Of a stretch of DNA of 64,000 nucleotides, positions 1 through 10,236 are shown in pieces. Within the stretch, counting starts at the first letter, position 1. Every line of letters starts with the position of its first letter. This DNA is from Galdieria partita (lineage: Eukaryota; Rhodophyta; Bangiophyceae; Galdieriales; Galdieriaceae). The stretch spans positions 248,001 to 312,000 of the forward strand of contig BQMJ01000001.1 in assembly GCA_025991245.1 (NCBI GenBank), read 5' to 3'. Made by a program: the position numbers and the translations under genes. The notes under the pieces are model-generated. The model did no database searches. It had not been told where the DNA came from and saw nothing but the letters and a program-made list of their open reading frames with translations.

Positions 1-81
1 CGAGGTCTCGATAAAGATTTTGCCAAACTGGTGGAAAGAAATTTTTTAGAGATGATAAAGGAGTCTTCTGATACTCGTTGA
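1..81 (+). CDS. 3' end of an unidentified gene (26 codons)
   Basis: An open frame runs from the first base of the window to a TGA at 79-81 and encodes a short charged tail ending in ESSDTR. It is too short to assign to a family. It is taken as coding because the frame is open from the window edge and because its stop sits only 2 bases before the stop of the opposing COG8 gene, matching the tight convergent packing seen elsewhere here. It could be chance, since 26 open codons is weak evidence. Confidence 0.4.
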   Translation, partial: RGLDKDFAKLVERNFLEMIKESSDTR

Positions 82-83
82 TA

Positions 84-1681
84 TTATAGTTCTTTCACAT
101 TCTCATCTTCTGAATTGGAAACTTGCAATTCCAACACGCTCCCTATGGAATCTGTTTCGACATTCACCCTAGCCTGGAGACATAACTGGAGACATTCAAT
201 TGACGTTGGGATTAAGTATTCCCTGAAGTATTCGCATAGTTTTCCAAAGTGTTCACGCTGCGAATGGGGTAAAAGCGAACCTCCTGTACCTCCAAAGTCT
301 TTAATCACTGCGGCTGCTTCGTAAAATGTATTTTGCAATAGTTTCGCATAAGTTGTCCTTTGAGCGTTGAAAACTACTTGGCGTATCTCATTGAAGGCAC
401 TGAGAATACCATTAAAAAGAACTGATAAAGGTGGGAACTCCAGAAGTTGATAAGGAAGAGAGATACGCGATACATTCTGCTGACTCGTACTCTCCGTTAA
501 CTTTGGGGTACTTGTCGAAGGATACCATTGGAAGCTTTCTAACATGGTCTCAAAAGCTAATAAAGCCTAAAAAAATAAGCTCAATGAATGCAAATTTAAA
601 GAAAACAGACCTCTTGCAGATACTTTGAAAAAAGCAACACACTTGCTTCTTCAAATGGAATACAGAGCAGTAAACGAAAATCTGCTCCAATACGACTCAG
701 CAATTGGCCACAGTAATTTGCTTGCTGGATTAATGAGGATAACGTTGCTCCATCTGTTATAATGCACAAATGCCGTTTAGTTACTTGCAAATAAAACGAA
801 ATCCATAAGTTTATAAAGTCATCATAAATGGCATCACGGCTTCCGATACCTGTGAAGATTGCATGGTACTGCGTCGTGACTTCTAACATATGAATTCTAA
901 ACTCATCATTGAATTGTGCAAATAGACTCTGCGACTTGGGATTGCAGAAACCCTTTAGATACGAAAGCATCCAATGAGATCTACAACAAAGAAACAACAC
1001 ACGTAAAATAACTTCATCAAGAGACGTAGTCCTTCGAAGAAGAGTTATCAAACGGAGGCATTCATTAAGCGAACTCTTTGACCTCAGTCGTTGCAATATA
1101 TAAGAAACAACCAATAGTCTCATGTCTTTTGCCCTCTTACAAACGTCATCCAGTATTCGAGAATCGGATATAAGAAGATTAAGTCGACGAGAGTGTTCTA
1201 TCAATTCTACAGAGGCTTCAATCTCCCCTGCTCGAATGAGAGACACAATCAGAGTAGGCAATTCAACAAGTTCGTTTACGTTAAAAGCATCCCAACTATC
1301 TTCAGAATGACTCTCCCGTTCCAGTCGTGATAGATTTAAAGAGTTCAACGCTTCAATACTCTGGTCTATCAACAAAGGCAACCTCTCAGACACTTCGGCA
1401 AGGACGTCCTGAAGGGATCTTAAGGTTGAGGACGATGATACCGATTGTTCATAGTTCTGCAATAAATCTCGGTAATTCCTTAAAACTATGTCTTGCAACT
1501 GACCACCAAGTTGGTCAACTTCCTTCTCGACATCACTGATATCCTCACACACTTGTTTCCTTGACGAAGAAAAAACTTTCTCTAGAAAAGTGAATAAACC
1601 AAGTTCATTTGCCTCTCTCTTTAAACTTTCCAAGTCGTCCAAACCACCTCTGTCAAAGTCAGTGCCGTCTTCCAATGCCAT
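84..1681 (-). CDS. COG8: Conserved oligomeric Golgi complex subunit 8 (COG8/Dor1)
   Basis: COG8 is a lobe B subunit of the COG tethering complex, which captures retrograde vesicles at the Golgi. The model has two exons, 1681-611 and 566-84, with a 44 nt intron (GTCTG...TTTTTAG) at 567-610, giving 517 residues. The N-terminal part has the Dor1 pattern: a helical region followed by a stretch of the LSRLERESHSEDSWDAFNV type, then long alpha-helical rod segments. After splicing the frame reads KYLQEALLAFETMLESF. The C-terminal exon carries the family motif LLEFPPLSVLFNGILSAFNE. The start is the first ATG (1679-1681). The length is close to other COG8 proteins. The identification is by family pattern, and I am fairly sure of it. 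Confidence 0.8.
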
Positions 1682-2506
1682 TGCAAGGATTCATACTGTC
1701 GTCATTAACTATGATTATGTGCAAGACTTTCGGAAACCTGCTTGTATACATCCAAGTGACTTTGACGTAAACTACTGAGAAAAGTAAGTTGATATGGATT
1801 ATTTTTGAGTAACTCTACCAGTAAACCAAAGTCAGAGTTTCTGTGGTTGTTTTTCGCCAGTGCGGAAGGTTAGATACGGGGGTCTAAGTTGCGGTGGTTC
1901 GATGTTTCTTACAAGAACGTCCGGCTTATATTTTTGCTGAGATTCTGGTGTTTATCCTTGAATATTTAGGATTCAAGCTTATCTTAACTCTAAAAGTGTT
2001 TCTCTGTAATTTTTCAATTTTTGACGATACAGCTCCGAGACTACACAAACAATAGTTATCCATTGTGTTAAAACAAAGGATGCCGACCGAGCGAACCTTA
2101 GCAACAGAGATGCTTGTTCGCTTCCCCTCTCAGTGACTATTCAGGCTTTTTAATCTGTTGAAGTATTCAGTTGATAAATATTTCTGGCACTCAACGTATT
2201 GTTAGAAACCCGCCCAACTTATTATGAAGTAGTGAGTTTTCATATACATATAGAAGTTTTTTAAAGAGAAGTTTATTCTCAATCCTATTTTCGTCATTCT
2301 ATTTGATATCTTTAACAGAGAACTTTCAGAATGCAAGAGGATTCAAATATTTTTATGGCTTCGAATGAAAGGAATAAATTTCTTTAACTTTCGAAGCTTT
2401 TAGGAAAGAGAACTATCTTATCCGGGCATTTTTTTTCCAAATTGGCGCCACCGTTTCTATTATGAACAGTGCTTCCGTCAAATTCTGGCTATCATAATTT
2501 AGTGGG
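1682..2506. other. Gene-free spacer between COG8 and the GT8-GT64 gene
   Basis: About 825 bases hold no open frame that I can support on either strand. It probably carries the promoters of two divergent genes. An imperfect hairpin lies at 2090-2122 and a TTGGCGCCA element at 2442-2450, about 57 bases before the next ATG. No tRNA-like B box or snRNA core was recognised. Confidence 0.5.
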
Positions 2507-5460
2507 ATGGCGCTGATAGACCTGGAAAAACAAAGTGGTTCATTATTATCACAAAGATTTACTCGAGTTATATGGAGTCTCTTCATTGACTATGTCAGAA
2601 AGCTATTATCGCTCAACTCCCTTACTTGTCGATGGACCCAGTCCGATACCAAAATAGTCTTTCAGGTAGATATAATTCACGTCATGCTTTCATGCCTTAT
2701 CAACTACTTCATAGGATCCATACTGTAGAAAAAAAATGAGAACTTATGCTCAACTGTCTTTCATTGTTATCGGAACAATATTTTTCGCCACTTCCAAAAT
2801 ATATATAGCCCCAAAGACTCCTGGAGTCAATAATTCGTTTCTAGAAAGGAATGCGACAGGTAATTTTCTACTTGCTATCAACTTCTTGAATATGAAAGGC
2901 TATACTAAAGGTCGATATGCTTATGCCACGTTGCTTTGTGACGATGTAATGCTCCCGGCAACACGAGCGTGGCTACAAAGTTTGAAAATGGTTTGTATAC
3001 TCTCTGTCATGAGAATACTCCCCATGTATTTACTTTTGAAAAGACGAATACAAGCTTCCCTATTGTAATTCTTGCACTTTCAAAGTTAAGTCTTGAAGGG
3101 CGGGAGGAGCTAAGAAAGCTGGGTTCTATTGTTCTCGATGTAGCTCCATTGGAATATCCCTTCGCACTGACCAAGGTTTGTGTAGATTTTGAGTGTTTTT
3201 TTCTCAACACCCATTTGCTTAGTCTCGTTTGAGAGACAACAAGCCCTGTCGTTATTCAAAGCTGCACCTTTGGAACTTGCTAAACTATGACAAGGTGGTT
3301 TACATGGATAGTAAGCAGTTGCTAGTTGATGGAACTTTAACACAATGTCAAAGGTGATATGCTTGTAATGCAAACTGTCGACAATCTGTTCGAAGAATTT
3401 GATGAGTTGAGTGCTTGTGCTGACATTTACCCGGATACTTTCAATTCCGGCATTATGGTAGTCCATTGCATTGCTCAAATAGCCACATTGATTGAGCATC
3501 TAGGTGCTCCAACCAAATGAAACAACGTTCAAAAAGATGAAGGCTGTATATATGAATGTTTCCAGCTACAATGTGGGAGACCAAGGTTTTCTAAACTGGT
3601 TTTTTGGTAATGAATGGAGTCAGAGAAAGGACAGGTATTTTGCCAAAGAATTTTTAGGTCCTTTTGAAGCTCATTAATTGCAGACATATCCCGCTGAAGT
3701 ATAATGTGTTGCTAAAGGTAAGCGGATTTTTATGTAATTTTTTTCAAGTTTTCATATGAATGTAGTATCGTGATACAATTATGTGGGGACATGTGAAAGA
3801 CGATATCAAGGTAATGTTCTTAGGATGCTCATCCCAAGCTAAGCTTATTCAGATCCTTCATTTTACTGGTGAGACAAAGCCGTGGAATTTCTATTATTCT
3901 GGACACAAAGACTGGGAGAAGAATTCAGAAATGAGAGGTTACTATGCTTGGGTTAGGGTAAGGGAACTTGAAGAATAACGATGCCACTCATTACTTCAGA
4001 TGGACAGGATTTCCAAAGAAATCCTCGGAAAAGCACTTGTGTGGGACATGGCTGACCGTGTAAAACATCTCTGCGAACAGGAATATGAACACAACTCGGT
4101 AATAGAGTTCATAGTATCGTCGCATTGCACTGATCGGTTCATTGTAGACACCACGTTTTAAAATTCAAAACAAATTTTCTGTCGTAATTTCAACCTATGA
4201 CAGACAGAAGCTATTAGAAAGGTTGCTTGTTCATTACAGTCGATGTCGAAAAGTACATAAAATATACGTCGTTTGGCATAACCCAAAAATTCAGGTTTGT
4301 CTTCTAAAGTGTTTGGATTTTTGCTAAATGTTTATCAGGCTCCTTCTGAATTTCGTGTTGGCTCAGTGCCAGTCGTATTTCTTTCTCAAACATATGACTC
4401 ACTGAATAACAGATTCAATCCCATTCCTGGTCTAGAAACACAGGTTGTAAACTATATGTAATATTGGGAGTTTTTTGAAATATACATTAGAGTGTTCTTA
4501 TATGTGATGACGATGTCTATGTAGAACCCGAGGATATCGATTTTACTTTTGAGGTTTGGAAGAGTCATCCAAATTCTTTGGTGGGGACATTTCCCAGATT
4601 TCATCGGAAGACGACACCCACTGAGTGGGAATACTTAGTGGCGGAACCTATGAAAAAAATTCGGGGTTTCAGGAGGTATGTTCTCGACGCTCTCTAAGTA
4701 CATGCTTTAATCCATACAAGAAGATACTCCATCATGTTGACAAAGTTCGTTTTTATGAAAAGTGACTTTCTGTTCTGGTATTCCTGCATTTTACCCGAAA
4801 GGTTCCACAAGTATATCGACGAACACATGAATTGTGAAGATATTGCGATGCAAATGGTTTGTGTGCTTCCGATGTACCAAGATAAATTTAACTTGAATAG
4901 ATGATAACGGGTATGACTAGGACTCCACCTCTGGCAGTTGCTGGAAAGGCCATTCCGGAAGACTACGGAACAGATAAAAGCACAGGGGGAATTAGCACTA
5001 AGGTATCGTTGTTAAGATAGTAATGTAACTACTAATCGAGATGAATAGAGTGGTCACAAAGAAGAAAGAAACAAATGCTTGACTTATTTCATCAATGAAT
5101 TGTTTCACGGAAAAGATCCCCTAATATACAACTCAGTTATCCAAACTCGATTTGTCAAGGTTTGTGGTACTGAACACAGTGTTTGACACGCAGTTTTCAA
5201 GACTGGAACTTAATAGATACCTTTTGCAAAAAAATCTTGGAACGAAGGAAGTTTATGGATGAATTCTTCAAGGTCGAAGAATCTCGTAAGAACTATGTCT
5301 AGACGATGAAATCAAACGACAAATGAATGATGATCCGATCAATCAATCTAGCACATTTTATGATATCGTTTTCGTCATTGGATATTTTGCATTCATTTTT
5401 GCCTTCTCAGTCACGTACTTCTTGTTCCACAGTCTAATGTACATTAGAGAAGTTCGATAA
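2507..5460 (+). CDS. Fused GT8-GT64 membrane glycosyltransferase, 19 exons
   Basis: The model joins 19 exons (introns 2666-2714, 2860-2910, 2991-3043, 3176-3222, 3311-3353, 3458-3503, 3635-3683, 3718-3765, 3811-3852, 3958-3999, 4099-4147, 4295-4338, 4444-4490, 4676-4720, 4857-4900, 5003-5048, 5160-5216, 5251-5302) and sums to 700 codons. A hydrophobic segment lies at about residues 64-82. The GT8 (glycogenin-like) domain follows: AYATLLCDD near 104, YMDSDMLVM with the DxD metal site at 201-203, FNSGIMVLQP, GDQGFLNWFF, and HFTGETKPW near 309. The GT64 (exostosin-like) domain runs from about 384: FSVVISTYDR, YVVWHNP, SLNNRFNPIPG, LICDDDVYV with its acidic triad at 464-466, NCEDIAM near 557, and GHKEERNKCLTYF. 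A second hydrophobic segment lies at about 668-690. Start 2507 gives a cytosolic head; ATG 2736 is the alternative. Known: GT8 and GT64 enzymes act in the secretory pathway with nucleotide sugars. Inferred: both active sites face the Golgi or ER lumen and act in sequence, perhaps on inositol-phosphorylceramide. Confidence 0.75.
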
Positions 5461-5890
5461 ATCGTTAGTAAAGGTTGTTCTGAAAAAAGGTTCCTTCCTG
5501 ATAAATATTCTCTTGTTCACGCTTCCTAAAAGGCCAGATGATAATAGATATATACTTTCCGAAGAGAGAAAAATCTTTCTACAAATTAAAGGTTAGATTT
5601 CCAGTTGGACTGTACCTTCAACCTTTAGCTGTTGTATTCTGTCTCTTTTTGTCCAAAATAAGAAGAATTACATGAAATAAAAAATGCAGAGAATTATCAA
5701 TATATGCAAAGTTGCCAACGAAAACCTTCCTTGCTACAAAGTATATTTCGAACCTTTGAAGAATTTCGAGTATGAAAGTCAGGCAGCATATTAAGAAACA
5801 CTCCAATAACAATTTTTTAAGATTCGACATATGCATCATTCAGAATCTGATTGTCGACATTTAGACGGTAGTGTCAAATCGGAATTGTAA
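5461..5890. other. AT-rich spacer with no supported gene
   Basis: About 430 bases between the GT8-GT64 stop and the next ATG. A 73-codon hydrophobic open frame on the minus strand (5618-5839) is AT-driven low complexity and was not accepted. It may hold the 3' UTR and the promoter of the small downstream gene. Confidence 0.45.
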
Positions 5891-6540
5891 ATGGCCACTT
5901 CGGAGTCAAACCCTGAAGATAGTGTGTTGAAGGAAGTATTACATTCATTTACAAGCAGAGTAGGTCATTGCAAAAGCTTTTTGACGCAGCTAATGAAAGC
6001 TTCAGTGGTTGCAAAGAATCAAACGTCTTCCACAGCTTCAATCGGACATTAGAAACGGTGTTGTATGGGATTCTGTGAAAAGGTATTACACAAGTAGAAT
6101 TTGTCTCTATCGCTGTCATAAATGTCATTTCTAGAAAATTTCATGAAGTGAAGGAGTCCATTGAAGCAAATCCTTATCCCACTGCCGCTTATGTTGTGAC
6201 TTTTGGTAAGAAGACGAGCTGGAAGAAAGGATGCTCATATGTAGTATAGCTACCTTGTTTGGAAATCTTTTGTGGACAAAACGAGCAGCACGAATAGAAG
6301 AAGCTAGGATCAGGCGAACATTTCAAGAAGTGAAGGATCGCCAAGTAAGACGAAAAATTATTCGAAAAGCTGTTATAGAAAGAATTGTTTTTCTAGGCAA
6401 GAGAAAGGGCATTGCAGAAACTTAGAGAACAAAAGCTGGACTCGCTTTCTGCAGAGGAGATTGAAAAACTTCGTAAAAAGAAAATTGAAGAAGAAATCAA
6501 AAGGGAGAAGGAACAGTTGGCAGATATTTCTCGCAATTGA
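5891..6540 (+). CDS. Small coiled-coil protein with one possible membrane segment, unknown family
   Basis: I do not recognise this family. A five-exon model (5891-5959, 6006-6082, 6135-6205, 6250-6344, 6397-6540; four introns of 44-52 nt, each GT-AG, several with a CTAAT- or TAAC-like branch site) gives about 151 residues. Residues around 63-80 (YPTAAYVVTFATLFGNLLW) could cross a membrane or pack as a hydrophobic helix. The C-terminal half is a highly charged helix rich in E, K and R (LSAEEIEKLRKKKIEEEIKR) that should form a coiled coil. The support is that four independent splice joins keep one frame open to a TGA at 6538-6540. An organelle membrane scaffold is possible but is only a guess. 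Confidence 0.55.
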
Positions 6541-6882
6541 TACCTCTTTCCAATAAGCCAATCAAGTGAACTCAAGAAGCCAAAGAACGACGTTAATGCC
6601 AGGATATGTAGCATTACTTTTATATGCATCTTAACTGTCAGCTAAGAAGTTTTATTTCATTAAAACATGAAATTCATTTAACGATTGTCAAAGCACATAT
6701 GACAAGTTGAGCGCGAAAACGAAACTTATGAAACACTACTTGCAGGACTTATTTACCAAAAGAGGAGACAGTTTCTCGAGTTCCTAAATAACTCGGTTAA
6801 TCATATATCAGCTGTGATTATCCTTTTCACTCTTATTTCAGCAAATGAAATTTGTCTCGGACAAGACACTGAACATTTTACA
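6541..6882. other. Spacer upstream of CRY-DASH
   Basis: About 340 AT-rich bases. The CRY-DASH frame is open upstream of its first ATG to a GTG at 6814, but no upstream in-frame ATG exists. Nothing else was recognised; it presumably holds the promoter and 5' UTR. Confidence 0.4.
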
Positions 6883-8734
6883 ATGCTGTCCTTTGCAACA
6901 CTGAACTGTAAATATGATGTTTATTGTTTTCAAAATATCAAATGCTCTCCCTCTTTTCAGCGGCGCGCTCTAGGTGCAAAGCTTACTGCAGCAGATATAT
7001 CTTTGTTTCGTCGCAAGCAATTTCGTCAAGTGAAAGTTTTCCGGTTGTATTCGGACAGAAGAGATGGCTTTCATCATGTCCCAAAGAGCTTGAATGGTGA
7101 TGCAGCGATCTTATGGTTTCGTAATAATCTTCGTCTGTTGGATAACAGGTGTCTTAACTTGGCGAATACTGCAGAAGCGTATGTTCTAACTCGAATTTCT
7201 CTATATTGAATTGTTTATGAGCGGTAGGGTCCTACCACTTTATGTGTTCGACAGACGTTCCCTGGTCCGTAATAGATTTGGGCAACAACGTTGCGGACCG
7301 TTCCGATATTCTTTTGTCAAAGAAAGCGTAGAGCACCTGCAAAACAGTCTGAGAGGTCTTTTAAGTGATTTGCTTGTGGAGGTTGGAGCAGCAGCTGAAG
7401 TGATTCGCAAGTTATGTGTAAGATACAACATAAAACATATAGTAGCACCGAAAATGATGAGTCCAGAGGAAGAAGAATATGAACAAGGCAAGTAGTCGAT
7501 TTTCATTTTTAATGAGTCGATAACTCCTTGTTCAGAAGTAATACAGGTTGCGAAAGAGTTGCACGTGAATGTTTACTTTGTATGGGACTGTACTTTATTG
7601 TCTTTTGAAGATTTGATCATCAATGAATATCAGCACAGTTTCGAGGCATTCTATAGCAGCGTCATATCCAAAGGGCTGCCTAAAGATTTCGAACTGGAAA
7701 GCAATCAACGACCTTTTATAAAGCCTTTACCGTCTGGCTTCAAGCCAACTTTTGCAATACCTTTGCCTCATCTCGTGAATGATTTGGGAGTTGAAAATTT
7801 ATGCACACCGTATGAATGGCCATTTCCTGAACCGCGAGCAGTATTCCCTTTTCGGGGTGGAGAAGACTCAGCACGAGATCGTCTCTATGATTATTTCTTG
7901 AAAAAGAATGGCTTACAACATATCACTGAGCTGGAAAACTGCTCAGGTGTTATGGATTCCTCCACAAAGCTTTCTCCTTGGATTTCGACTGGATGTGTTT
8001 CTGTACGTCAAGTTTACTGGGAAGGTTATCGATCTCATATGAAGATTGTTGGCACTCAAGTTGCCAATTCATGGTTGAGACGCTTTTTATTGCGCGATTT
8101 TCTTTATCTTGTTTGTATTCAAGAGGGTTCTGATGTTTTTCGTGATAGAACGGTCAACGACGATGCCCCAGAGTTTCCTTTATATAAAAGAAAAGCAAGT
8201 TGTTACGAAGTGACTAGGAACGAGGCACTCAAAGCTTGGCTGGAGGGGCGCACGGGTTATCCGTATATTGACGCCCATATAAAAGAACTTAGAACGACTG
8301 GCTATATAAGCTACCGAGGGAGATTGAACGTATCATCATTTCTTGTTCACGAACTTGATGGAGAATGGCAACTCGGTGCCGAGTTTTTTGAACATTATTT
8401 GATTGATCATGACCCAGTCGTTAATTGGGGTTATTGGTATTATCTCTATGAGAAGAAGAAAAAGGTTGATAGTGAAACAATACAAGTCGACACTGTAGAA
8501 GAGGCAAACAAATATGATCCAGAGGGTTTCTACGTGAAAAAATGGCTTAACCAACTCGTCTTGCTTCCTCCACCTTTTTGTCATGAACCTTATCTTCTTT
8601 CAGATGAAGAGCAACAACAGTTTGAAGTTATCCTTGGTACTGACTATCCCGAGCCTGTCCTTTTCCCATTCGTATTTGAAGAAATAGAAAGAGCACGTCA
8701 AATGTTCTCGTCATCTATTTCCGCTTCTTCTTGA
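6883..8734 (+). CDS. CRY-DASH cryptochrome / single-strand DNA photolyase
   Basis: CRY-DASH proteins bind FAD and an antenna cofactor, absorb blue light and can repair cyclobutane dimers in single-stranded DNA. Many are sent to plastids or mitochondria. Three exons (6883-7178, 7222-7487, 7536-8734) give 586 residues. About 85 N-terminal residues are basic and hydroxylated, compatible with an organelle transit peptide. The photolyase alpha/beta domain then starts at AILWFRNNLRLLDNRCL and continues with VLPLYVFDRR. The FAD-binding domain shows TKLSPWISTGCVSVRQVYWE, the GRTGYPYIDAHIKEL stretch and the GYISYRGRLNVSSFL loop that is characteristic of the DASH subgroup. The second intron (7488-7535) has a GC donor. 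The stop lies 5 bases from the stop of the convergent neighbour. The family call is strong; the subcellular target is inferred. Confidence 0.88.
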
Positions 8735-8739
8735 GAATA

Positions 8740-10065
8740 TTAAAGATGAGATAGAAACTGACGCGATATCGATGCACCAACTAATCCTTTCAGCTCACAG
8801 TCCTTCACAAATTTATAAATACGTTCTGATAGCCATTTTTCAGGCAACGGTTCCAGCTTTCGTTTTTGCTTTATAGTTAATCTTTCATTTCGAGGCAACT
8901 GATCGATCCATGGAATTTTTTCCTGTTCGATGCTGAACTGAATTTGCCCTAAAAAGTCCAAAATGTGACTTGTTGAGTTGAGAGATTCCAAGTTCACCGG
9001 AATGATGTGCACATGACGATACTTCTGAGGTTCTGATTTCAAATACAAAATTAACTTTTGGATCCGAAGTTCAATATCGAGATTGTAGCCTATCAACTTG
9101 TCGATAATGTCATACTCACTTTCAGGTCGATCTGGAGTTAGTACTCTGCTTTCATCCGAAACATCGTGAATACCATAGTACCATTTCTTATAGCCATTAT
9201 GAGCAGTTTGAAACCAACCAAGAGTGTACTGACTATTTATAGTCGCAACAAGACTCCGTCGTAATATTAAAACAACAAATTTCTCAGAAGAAGCAAGCTC
9301 GTCAACTAGGAAGTCCGCCATCGTTTTAATAAACATGTGAGAGGTTTCAACATAACTAGTAGTGGGAGAACTTGCAGACAAAATCTGTTGTATTCGTCTA
9401 ACTTTCTTCAACTTCCTTTCCTTTCTAGAGCTTTCTGCTGTTCCTGTTTGCAATAAAGCCTTTTCCAAGTCTCTTCCTTCCAAACGTGGCCAAGGCTCAT
9501 GTAGAGAAATGGTATTTTCCGTCAAAGAAAAAAGTTTCGAGAGAAACCCCGTTCCTGTTCTCCCAGAGGTCGCAACAAAGACAACTTTTCTTTTTCTAAA
9601 AAAATTTGTCTCTCGATTGAATAACTTAGAAGGAACTTCCCACCGAAGGCCTGTTAACTGAATATGCATATTGGCAACAACCTCAGACTGCTCAACGTTC
9701 GTCTTTGCTGACATGGGAAGTGTTAACTCTGCAAATCTCTGATACCTCAAGGTTTGCCTCGTATAAAACACACTGATTGCAATTAAGACAACAAACAAGT
9801 AAGCTAAGCCACTGCGAGGCTGCTCGTCTCTTTCGACCGGGATCTGACTTAGTAGTTTCGAGGGCTTCACAGTATTTGGCAACTTACTTTCACTTGCGAC
9901 ATTTACTGCTTCTTCTACTTTGGGTACTTGTGGCAATTCTAAACTCTTCACCTGTTGTGAATTATCAGTCTCTTCTTTCTTATTTCCGTCAATGACTCTA
10001 CGTTCTGTGACAAAGTTGCGCTCGGACTCATTGTGCTTGTTAGTACGTCTTCGAAGAAGAGTCAT
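8740..10065 (-). CDS. Type II membrane sulfotransferase-like protein
   Basis: One uninterrupted frame of 441 residues. A charged N-terminal tail of about 85 residues is followed by a single transmembrane anchor near 86-102 (GLAYLFVVLIAISVFY), the usual plan of a Golgi type II enzyme. The luminal part has a P-loop-like PAPS-binding motif, VATSGRTGTGFLSKLFSL, at about 163-180, and further on VVLILRRSLVATINSQYTLG, which resembles the 3'-phosphate binding strand of sulfotransferases (arginine plus serine). The expected reaction is sulfate transfer from PAPS to a glycan or other secreted acceptor; the acceptor cannot be told. It does not match a named subfamily that I know. The start is the ATG at 10063-10065. 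No introns, unlike most neighbours. Confidence 0.65.
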   Translation of the reverse strand: MTLLRRRTNKHNESERNFVTERRVIDGNKKEETDNSQQVKSLELPQVPKVEEAVNVASESKLPNTVKPSKLLSQIPVERDEQPRSGLAYLFVVLIAISVFYTRQTLRYQRFAELTLPMSAKTNVEQSEVVANMHIQLTGLRWEVPSKLFNRETNFFRKRKVVFVATSGRTGTGFLSKLFSLTENTISLHEPWPRLEGRDLEKALLQTGTAESSRKERKLKKVRRIQQILSASSPTTSYVETSHMFIKTMADFLVDELASSEKFVVLILRRSLVATINSQYTLGWFQTAHNGYKKWYYGIHDVSDESRVLTPDRPESEYDIIDKLIGYNLDIELRIQKLILYLKSEPQKYRHVHIIPVNLESLNSTSHILDFLGQIQFSIEQEKIPWIDQLPRNERLTIKQKRKLEPLPEKWLSERIYKFVKDCELKGLVGASISRQFLSHL

Positions 10066-10236
10066 CAATTCAAATTTCTCATTTCACTTCACGTAATCAG
10101 TGGTATAAGAGTGACACTTGCCTCTGCAAAAAAACATTTTATCAACAAGATAATGTCAAAATCTTCAACAATATGACCAGACTAAATAACAGAGTAAGAT
10201 ACTTTTCGATCGTTTTATCTGAGTCTGTACTATGCG

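Noticed and set aside
3110-3499. A 129-codon minus-strand frame inside the glycosyltransferase gene
   Set aside because: It runs across four exon-intron borders of the well-supported plus-strand GT8 domain.
5618-5839. A hydrophobic 73-codon minus-strand frame
   Set aside because: AT-rich DNA readily gives Phe/Leu/Ile-rich frames; there are no splice partners and no family pattern.
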